A stretch of DNA of 12,112 nucleotides, taken from positions 1 to 12,112 of the forward strand of contig JAEZPX010000214.1 in the NCBI GenBank assembly GCA_023413275.1. Reading direction: 5' to 3'. Made by a program: the position numbers and the translations under genes. The notes beneath the pieces were generated by a model that had not been told where the DNA came from, made no database searches, and saw only the letters and a program-made list of their open reading frames with translations. This DNA is from Bacillota bacterium (GTDB lineage Bacteria > Bacillota > Clostridia > Lachnospirales > Anaerotignaceae). Positions 6,791 to 12,112 of this stretch are shown piece after piece; the first letter of the stretch is position 1, and each line of letters begins with the position of its first letter.

Positions 6791-7738
6791 CTATATCAGT
6801 CCCAGTCCCCGAAGGATATAAATAAAAAAGAATAGTGTAAAAGCCGAAAAAACCATAGAATAAATTAAAAAATCTCCAGCCAATTCATAATCTGCATCAA
6901 ATTGTATCGCCATTTGATAATTTGTAATTGCAGTAGGCGCCGAGACAAAAATAAAAACAGGAATTAGGTCGGTACCTCTTAAACCCAGCAAATAAACAGC
7001 TGGAATTAAAAAAATAGCAGGCATTATTATTAATTTGGTAATCAAACCAACAGCCAATGCTTTTACGTTTTTCTTGGCAGATCGGAATTCAAACTGTCCC
7101 CCTAAGAAAAGAAAAGCCAGTGGTGTGGCCATTTTTGCGATGTCCCCTCCTGCGGTATGTAAAAAATTAGGCATGGGAATTTTCAACACATAAAATATCA
7201 TTCCAAAAATGACGCCCCATATAATGGGATTTTTAAGCGCATTTAGAAAGGCTTTCTTTGCACTGGACTTCTCACCCATGTCTGCAAAAGCTGAATAAAC
7301 AAAAACACCCATTGTATTTAGAATAGGCAAAGTTGCCGCCATAATTGAAGTCGCCAAAGCCACGCTTTGGGCACCTCCCAAGCTTTTGGAAAAAGGTAAT
7401 CCGTACAGCATAAAATTCCCTCTGTACATACACTGTATCATAACGCCGATTTTACGGCGATCTTTTACAAATTTAGGTATCAGCGGAGTCAGAACTCCAA
7501 CAGAAATTAAAATCACACCAATACAAAAAAAGATAATCTTAAGATAAGTAAAGTCAATAGTTTTAGCATCATATAAATTAAAGAATACCAACAGGGGAAA
7601 TAGTACATTAAAACACAAGGCATTTCCCTTGGCAACAAAGTCTTCTGTCAAAACCTCCTTGCGTCTTAGCATATATCCAAAAATAACTATACTGAAGGAT
7701 GGTGCAACTGCATTAAAAGCAAATAAAAGATTTTCCAC
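6791..7738 (-). CDS. AEC-family permease (auxin efflux carrier-like)
   Basis: This 315-aa integral membrane protein belongs to the AEC family, which carries organic acids such as malate or related carboxylates across the cytoplasmic membrane. About ten hydrophobic segments fall in two halves, the first starting near LLFAFNAVAPSFSIVIFGYML. Family-typical stretches include GALCFNVLFPLLVFFNLYD-like spacing (as KGNALCFNVLFPLLVFFNL), NPIIWGVIFGM and the C-terminal VFIFVSAPTAITNYQMA. The start is GTG at 7738 with AAGGGG seven bases upstream; an ATG four bases earlier is out of frame. It begins 18 bases after the MBL-fold gene, so the two are co-transcribed. The stop is TAG. The substrate is unknown; an acid handled by the neighbouring dehydrogenase is a reasonable guess. 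Confidence 0.85.
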   Translation of the reverse strand: MENLLFAFNAVAPSFSIVIFGYMLRRKEVLTEDFVAKGNALCFNVLFPLLVFFNLYDAKTIDFTYLKIIFFCIGVILISVGVLTPLIPKFVKDRRKIGVMIQCMYRGNFMLYGLPFSKSLGGAQSVALATSIMAATLPILNTMGVFVYSAFADMGEKSSAKKAFLNALKNPIIWGVIFGMIFYVLKIPMPNFLHTAGGDIAKMATPLAFLFLGGQFEFRSAKKNVKALAVGLITKLIIMPAIFLIPAVYLLGLRGTDLIPVFIFVSAPTAITNYQMAIQFDADYELAGDFLIYSMVFSAFTLFFFIYILRGLGLI

Positions 7739-7756
7739 CCATAAACCCCTTCTTTC

Positions 7757-8509
7757 TTAAAAGGACAGGTTTTGCCCGCTTTGATTCCATATTAAAATTT
7801 CTTCCCCTTCTTCTCTGTACTTTTCCACGTCTCTTTGTGCCATTTTGTAATACATAAAGCGGTCATCTTCAGGTGATGGCAAATGATAGATAATCACTTG
7901 TTTTACTTTCATGATTTCTCGCAATATTCTTCTTCCCTTTGGATGATTAAAAAAAATAGGCGTTACAAAAGCAATCTCCGCGCGAAAGTCCCTTTCCTTG
8001 GCAAATTCTTCTTCAAAATAATCCACATCAGATAAAAATGCTAGCTTAATACCATCTAAATCTAATCGAAAGCATTGATTTGCAACGTCATAGTACTTTT
8101 TATCCACATGTCTCGTAGTAAAAACCTTTAGCTTAATGCCTTGTGTTAAAACGGACTCATTGTCTGCATTAAAAACTATTCTCCTATCGGCAAATTCCAC
8201 TTCTGCCGCCGCCAAACCGTGGGTATCATCAACAGGGGGAAAACAAATTCCCTTCACCTTATTTGCAGCCATATATTCCATAAAGTATGGCGTATAATAA
8301 TGATCATAATGAGAATGGGAAAAAAGCAAATAATCCACATTTGCTAATTCTCCCTTGCCTTTCTTCATTGATTCCCAAGCCCATTCAGGCAAATCTGTAA
8401 AATTATTTCCCAAATCCTTATAAAGTCCATCCAATAATATTTTAACTCCTTTATGAAACACAATCACGCCGGCATTAGATACCAAAACGGCATAGCTTTT
8501 TTGTTCCAT
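7757..8509 (-). CDS. MBL-fold metal-dependent hydrolase
   Basis: This 250-aa cytoplasmic protein has the metallo-beta-lactamase fold. The start at 8509 (MEQKSYAVLVSNAGV) is chosen because GGAGGA lies seven bases upstream; the open frame further upstream covers a hairpin and lacks homology-like sequence. Metal-binding residues are visible: HSHYDH (65-70), His134 in TTRHVD, Asp161 in FLSDVD and His209 in IIYHLPSPEDD. This pattern fits the UlaG/YycJ-like or lactonase-like part of the superfamily, and the substrate cannot be told. It is 18 bases upstream of the AEC permease. A perfect hairpin sits 40 bases before its start, so expression may be attenuated. Confidence 0.82.
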   Translation of the reverse strand: MEQKSYAVLVSNAGVIVFHKGVKILLDGLYKDLGNNFTDLPEWAWESMKKGKGELANVDYLLFSHSHYDHYYTPYFMEYMAANKVKGICFPPVDDTHGLAAAEVEFADRRIVFNADNESVLTQGIKLKVFTTRHVDKKYYDVANQCFRLDLDGIKLAFLSDVDYFEEEFAKERDFRAEIAFVTPIFFNHPKGRRILREIMKVKQVIIYHLPSPEDDRFMYYKMAQRDVEKYREEGEEILIWNQSGQNLSF

Positions 8510-8547
8510 AAAACATCCTCCAAATCTTTTTATTATTTTTATAAGAA

Positions 8548-8567
8548 AGGCGGCTAAAAAGCCGCCT
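8548..8567 (-). terminator. GC-rich hairpin before the MBL-fold gene (terminator or attenuator)
   Basis: AGGCGGCT and AGCCGCCT form a perfect 8-bp stem with a four-base loop. On the minus strand the following bases are TTCTTATAA, a weak U-tract. It lies about 40 bases upstream of the MBL-fold start, too close for a separate promoter to fit easily. Partial read-through from the upstream genes or attenuation is therefore likely. Confidence 0.55.
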
Positions 8568-8887
8568 AGACAGTCCAACAAATTATTTATGAAACGGAAA
8601 GGTTCGTAAAACAAAGAGCACTCCAATGAAATCTTCAGAATATCCTTTGTCCAAAAAATGGGGGGCGATGCCTATATACCCACTTGCTTTTTAGCAAAAC
8701 CAATTGAATTGAAAACAATATCACGTTTTTCGTGGGGAAAAGCATATTGGCAAAGAAGTCTTGAAAATCTATTCCGAAAGCTTCTTTTAGGAATCTAGAA
8801 ACAGCGCCCCAAAATTATTACTGTAGGATGCTAGAAATGTATCCTTTTCAATCTAATGATGAAATAATCAGCCAATAACCGTACCAC
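8568..8887. other. Intergenic region without a gene, some local structure
   Basis: No coding frame with a ribosome binding site is seen in these 320 bases. On the minus strand there are modest hairpins: GGAT/ATCC near 8840-8824, TCT-ATTCC/GGAATAGA near 8800-8768, and TTGCT/AGCAA near 8697-8684. A TATATA with a poor -35 near 8675 is the only promoter-like element. This could be the leader of the MBL-AEC transcript. Confidence 0.5.
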
Positions 8888-9355
8888 TTATTTCTGCTTG
8901 GGGGCAAAAATAAATACCTCCAAATCCTCATCATAACCTCTGCCCATTTCGATTCCATCCACTTCTGCAATGACAACATCAACGGTCATAAGTACCTTGT
9001 TGCCTTCAATCAAATGACCACCGTGTCCTGTTCCGTACTGGTCAGATAAGCTGTAATGTACATGCAACATAGTCTCTCCCTTGTCATCGTGACAAATCAT
9101 ACCGGAAAGAGCAACCAACTCAATGGCACCTCTTAAAACGATAGGCTCACCATAACCGTAACCTGCTTTCTTATCCTTCAACGGAACTGGATTAAAGAAC
9201 TGCGCACCATCCAAACTGCCGATACCGCTCAAAATCATACCATCTTTGATACCGTAGTCTTTGCAGATTTTTTCAAGCCCTAAAAGTACATCCTCACCAG
9301 GGCTCATTCTTGCGGCAACGATTCTTTTAATGTTTCCCTGTGCAGTTGAAATCAT
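8888..9355 (-). CDS. PPC-domain (DUF296) protein
   Basis: This 155-aa protein is a single PPC/DUF296 domain, a trimeric fold found in bacterial stand-alone proteins and in plant AT-hook proteins. The start at 9355 (MISTAQGNIKRIVAARM) has AGGAG seven bases upstream. Family features are GEDVLLGLEKICKDYGI, then the glycine-rich ILSGIGSLDGAQFF, and the putative metal-binding histidines HVHYSL (98-100) and GTGHGGHLIEG (His111, His114). The C-terminus has the usual EVFIF strand. It follows the GarR-like gene by about 60 bases, probably on one transcript. The bacterial function is not established; DNA binding is uncertain because no AT-hook is present, and a metal- or ligand-binding metabolic role fits this operon better. 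Confidence 0.85.
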   Translation of the reverse strand: MISTAQGNIKRIVAARMSPGEDVLLGLEKICKDYGIKDGMILSGIGSLDGAQFFNPVPLKDKKAGYGYGEPIVLRGAIELVALSGMICHDDKGETMLHVHYSLSDQYGTGHGGHLIEGNKVLMTVDVVIAEVDGIEMGRGYDEDLEVFIFAPKQK

Positions 9356-9416
9356 AATATTACTCCTTTCAAACCTCATCATTGAAGATTCATCTTTGGT
9401 GTATTGTTAACTTTCT

Positions 9417-10295
9417 TTATTTTACTTCAATGCCCATATCCTGTTCAAACATTTTCACAAGAGCGCATTGATCTTCATTAATTAAGCCAGCTTCATCCAT
9501 TCTGTTCATGTAGTTTAAAACAAGGGCTGACATAGGAATTTCCACATCCATATCCTCCGCAAGCTTTGCTGCATTTTTCATATCTTTTTGATGTACTGCA
9601 ATTCTGGCACTGGCACTAAAATCTCTGCTGATTATTTTAGGTACCTTTAAATCCATTACAGCATTCTGGGCGAATCCGTCTTTGATTGCATGAAATAATA
9701 TCTCTGGATCTAAGCCTGCCTTTACCGCAAAAGCAAACGCTTCCGAAACTGCAATCAAATTACACCCAACAATCATATTATTGGCAAGCTTGGCAACATC
9801 ACCACAACCCGAAGAACCCATGTAAGTCACTCTGCTGCCAACACAGCCAATCAAATCCTTTACTTCCTCAAAAACTTCCTTATCCCCGCCGCACATTACA
9901 ACCAATGTGCCTGCAATGGCGCCGGTTTCACCTCCACTTACTGGAGAATCAATTAAAGACATTCCCGCCGCTTTCACCTCAGGGTAAAGCTTGCGAATGA
10001 CACCGGGGAAAGTAGAGCTGAAATCAACAATAATCGTACCTTTTTTTCCTTGGGCAATAATGTCATTTACTACGCCTTCAACCAGTTCATTTTTAGGAAG
10101 GCATAAGAAAATAATTTCACAATTTTCATAAACTGCCTTTGCGTCTCCCGTAGCAATTCCACCAGCCTCCGCAAATTTTTCTCTCGAGACCTCCATCACG
10201 TCAAAACCAATCACAGGGTGACCACTTTTTTTCAATATATTTGTTGCCATGGGAAGCCCCATAATACCCATTCCAATAAAACCAAGCTTTTTCAT
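9417..10295 (-). CDS. NAD(P)-dependent beta-hydroxyacid dehydrogenase (GarR/3-hydroxyisobutyrate dehydrogenase family)
   Basis: This 292-aa protein should interconvert a beta-hydroxyacid and its semialdehyde or keto form; tartronate semialdehyde, succinate semialdehyde and 3-hydroxyisobutyrate are family substrates. The Rossmann motif GFIGMGIMG (5-13) is at the N-terminus. The substrate-binding motif DSPVSGGETGAIAGTL (116-131) is intact, as are the catalytic Lys169 and Asn173 in GDVAKLANNMIVG. The C-terminal all-helical domain contains FSASARIAVHQKDMKNA. The start at 10295 has AGGAGG nine bases upstream. It lies 16 bases after the dihydrolipoamide dehydrogenase gene, so the two are one operon. 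The N-terminal helix after the motif (LPMATNIL) is normal and no key residue is missing. The exact substrate is not determined by sequence alone. Confidence 0.88.
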   Translation of the reverse strand: MKKLGFIGMGIMGLPMATNILKKSGHPVIGFDVMEVSREKFAEAGGIATGDAKAVYENCEIIFLCLPKNELVEGVVNDIIAQGKKGTIIVDFSSTFPGVIRKLYPEVKAAGMSLIDSPVSGGETGAIAGTLVVMCGGDKEVFEEVKDLIGCVGSRVTYMGSSGCGDVAKLANNMIVGCNLIAVSEAFAFAVKAGLDPEILFHAIKDGFAQNAVMDLKVPKIISRDFSASARIAVHQKDMKNAAKLAEDMDVEIPMSALVLNYMNRMDEAGLINEDQCALVKMFEQDMGIEVK

Positions 10296-10311
10296 ATCGC
10301 TTCCTCCTAAA

Positions 10312-12012
10312 TTATTTGTTGGGAATATGAATTGCTCTCTTTTCAGCCGCTAACGCCGCTTCTCTCACTGCCTCTGTTACTGTAGGATGTGCATGAATTG
10401 TAGCAAAAATATCTTCTACTGTCGCTTCCATTCCAATGGCTAAAGCACATTCACCAATCAAATCTGTAGCTCTGGGTCCAAGAATATGAACACCCAATAC
10501 CTCTTTATATTCCTTGCCGATGATGAATTTAATCATACCAACACCACCGTTCATAATCAAGGACTTACCATTTGCCATTAGAGGGAATTTGCCAACCTGA
10601 TACTCAATACCCAATTCCTTAGCTTTATCCTCTGTCAAACCAACCCCCGCAAATTCTGGGTCTGTGTAAACGCAAGAAGGATTTGTTGTACCATCATAAT
10701 TAACATCCTCACCCAATGCATTTTCAGCGGCGATTTCACCCTGAGCAGATGCAACGTGAGCAAGCATTACCTTGCCTAAGCAATCGCCAATTGCGTAAAC
10801 ATTGGCAACACTGGTTTCCATTTTGTCATTTACTGATATACGACCTCTATCATGGGCAATACCAACTGCATCCAGATTTAGAGCTTCAGTGTCCGTTCTT
10901 CTACCAACAGCCACTAAAACCTTGTCTGCTGTAAATGCTTCCACTTTACCCCCAACCTCAACGTTCACCTTTGTTGCTGCACCTACTCCTTCAACAGACT
11001 GAACCTTAGCATCTGTCATAATTTTGATGCCTCTTGTTTCCATCATCTTGCGAAGTTGAGCCGTCAATTCACCGTCCATCATAGGTAAAAGCTTGCTCAT
11101 TGCCTCCACCACGGTAACTTCTGTTCCAAAACGTGAATACGCTGTTGCCAATTCAATTCCAATAACGCCACCGCCAATTACCAATAAGCTCTTAGGTACT
11201 GTGTCGAAGGAAAGGGCCCCTGTGGAATCTACACAATTGGCATTTTCCTTCACCCCTGGAATTGGAGGTACGGCAGGTACAGATCCAGCCGCAATAATAA
11301 TTTTATCAAAGGTCAGGTTTTCTTTGGAACCATCTTTCTTGGTAACTACCAAAGTATCCTTTGAAGCAAATGTTGCAACACCTTCAATCACTTTGATTTT
11401 ATTTGCCTTCATCAATCCACTCACGCCGCTAACCAATTGATTTGTTACAGCATTTTTCTTCGCCTGTACCTTATTCCAGTCAACACCCTTTACTTCCACA
11501 TTAATACCCAGCTCTGCCATTTCCTTAGCCTCAGCCAGAGCTTCTGCAGAATGTAAAAGAACTTTTGTTGGAATGCATCCGACGTTTAAGCAAGTACCAC
11601 CCAGCTTATTTTTTTCAATTAAAGTTACCTCGCCACCCAATTGTGCCGCACGAATTGCCGCAACATAACCACCGGGGCCGCCGCCGATAACCGCAATTGT
11701 TGTTTTACCATCTTTTTTAGGTGCTGGAGCAACTTGAGGAGCTACCGTTGGTGCTGTGCCCCCAACTACTTCACCTGCTTGCCCAATATATGCCAAAATA
11801 CCCTTAACAGGTACATCCGTTCCTTCTTCTGCAACTATTTTGATCAGTGTGCCGTCTTCTTCGCTGGCTACTTCACTGGTCAGTTTATCTGTGGTGATTT
11901 CTACAAGAATATCTCCAACCTTAACGATATCGCCTTCTTTTTTGATCCACTTTGAAACAGTGCCTTCTTCCATGGTCAATCCAAGCTGAGGCATTTTTAC
12001 CTCTACTGCCAT
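10312..12012 (-). CDS. lpdA: Dihydrolipoamide dehydrogenase with N-terminal lipoyl domain
   Basis: This is the E3 component of 2-oxoacid, acetoin or glycine-cleavage complexes; it reoxidises dihydrolipoamide with FAD and NAD+. The 566-aa protein begins with a biotinyl/lipoyl domain (1-80) whose lipoyl lysine is Lys43 in ITTDKLTSEV, followed by an Ala/Pro linker (83-104). The E3 body has the FAD motif IAVIGGGPGG, the redox cysteines Cys141 and Cys146 in GGTCLNVGCIPTK, the NAD motif VIGGGVIGIE (278-287), YAIGDC (406-411) and the C-terminal His542/Glu547 pair in HAHPTVTE. The start at 12012 has AGGAGG seven bases upstream; the open frame continues 13 codons further but covers that site. It heads the visible operon. 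Lipoyl-fused E3 proteins occur in several Firmicutes, and the partner complex lies outside the window. Confidence 0.93.
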   Translation of the reverse strand: MAVEVKMPQLGLTMEEGTVSKWIKKEGDIVKVGDILVEITTDKLTSEVASEEDGTLIKIVAEEGTDVPVKGILAYIGQAGEVVGGTAPTVAPQVAPAPKKDGKTTIAVIGGGPGGYVAAIRAAQLGGEVTLIEKNKLGGTCLNVGCIPTKVLLHSAEALAEAKEMAELGINVEVKGVDWNKVQAKKNAVTNQLVSGVSGLMKANKIKVIEGVATFASKDTLVVTKKDGSKENLTFDKIIIAAGSVPAVPPIPGVKENANCVDSTGALSFDTVPKSLLVIGGGVIGIELATAYSRFGTEVTVVEAMSKLLPMMDGELTAQLRKMMETRGIKIMTDAKVQSVEGVGAATKVNVEVGGKVEAFTADKVLVAVGRRTDTEALNLDAVGIAHDRGRISVNDKMETSVANVYAIGDCLGKVMLAHVASAQGEIAAENALGEDVNYDGTTNPSCVYTDPEFAGVGLTEDKAKELGIEYQVGKFPLMANGKSLIMNGGVGMIKFIIGKEYKEVLGVHILGPRATDLIGECALAIGMEATVEDIFATIHAHPTVTEAVREAALAAEKRAIHIPNK

Positions 12013-12037
12013 TTGAATTCCTCCTAATCTATTTCGC

Positions 12038-12052
12038 ACAAATTTGTACAAA
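12038..12052. promoter_or_regulatory. Overlapping palindromes upstream of lpdA
   Basis: ACAAATTTGT (12038-12047) and TTTGTACAAA (12043-12052) are both perfect 10-base palindromes and overlap by five bases. They lie 26-40 bases before the lpdA start, just upstream of the ribosome binding site. A TATAAA-like sequence follows at higher coordinates (about 12065). This is a plausible operator, or a chance AT-rich palindrome. Confidence 0.3.
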
Positions 12053-12112
12053 CTTTTTATTTTATAAAAGGGTTATTATTCGGTAAAAGTTTGAAAAGTC
12101 CTCCTTAGGCAG

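Noticed and set aside
9686..10000. 104-codon plus-strand frame opposite the GarR-like gene
   Set aside because: It is antisense to a well-supported dehydrogenase, with low-complexity His/Gln/Pro-rich translation and no ribosome binding site.
11641..11955. 104-codon plus-strand frame opposite lpdA
   Set aside because: It is complementary to the lipoyl and FAD-binding coding sequence and is an antisense shadow.
1..12112. CRISPR arrays, tRNA/rRNA genes, insertion sequences
   Set aside because: No regularly spaced repeats, cloverleaf-like sequences, transposase motifs or terminal inverted repeats with target duplications were seen.

Overview
The window looks like a low-GC Firmicute chromosome, probably an anaerobic Clostridia. 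The signs are strong AGGAGG-type ribosome binding sites, AT-rich spacers, clostridial-type small proteins and a clostridial-type phage head module. The exact genus cannot be read from the sequence. Every supportable gene lies on the minus strand, so transcription runs from high to low coordinates.

Positions 12012 to 6791 hold a host metabolic cluster. In transcription order it contains dihydrolipoamide dehydrogenase with its own N-terminal lipoyl domain, a beta-hydroxyacid dehydrogenase of the GarR/3-hydroxyisobutyrate dehydrogenase family, a PPC/DUF296 protein, an MBL-fold hydrolase and an AEC-family permease. The first three genes are tightly packed. A 380-base gap with a perfect hairpin separates them from the MBL-AEC pair. 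A strong intrinsic terminator lies about 270 bases beyond the permease, and the stretch before it could encode a roughly 140-nt structured RNA.

Positions 6094 to 5741 hold two very small hydrophilic protein genes (51 and 46 aa), each with a good ribosome binding site. They are followed by two strong hairpin terminators that separate them from the phage genes.

Positions 5567 to 1 hold the packaging and head module of a prophage: small terminase, large terminase, SPP1-gp6-like portal, GP20-like scaffold, major capsid protein, a small lysine-rich protein, a head-tail connector and the first codons of the next structural gene. No integrase or lysogeny genes lie between the terminases and the host genes.

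Two things stand out. The large terminase is interrupted by one in-frame TAG with otherwise intact coding on both sides. The roughly 500-base space between portal and scaffold, where related phages usually encode a minor head protein, has no convincing gene. It contains several long complementary segments, including a perfect 10-bp and a bulged 12-bp helix, and a terminator-like 3' end. This looks like a large structured RNA embedded in the late operon and is the best candidate here for something undescribed.
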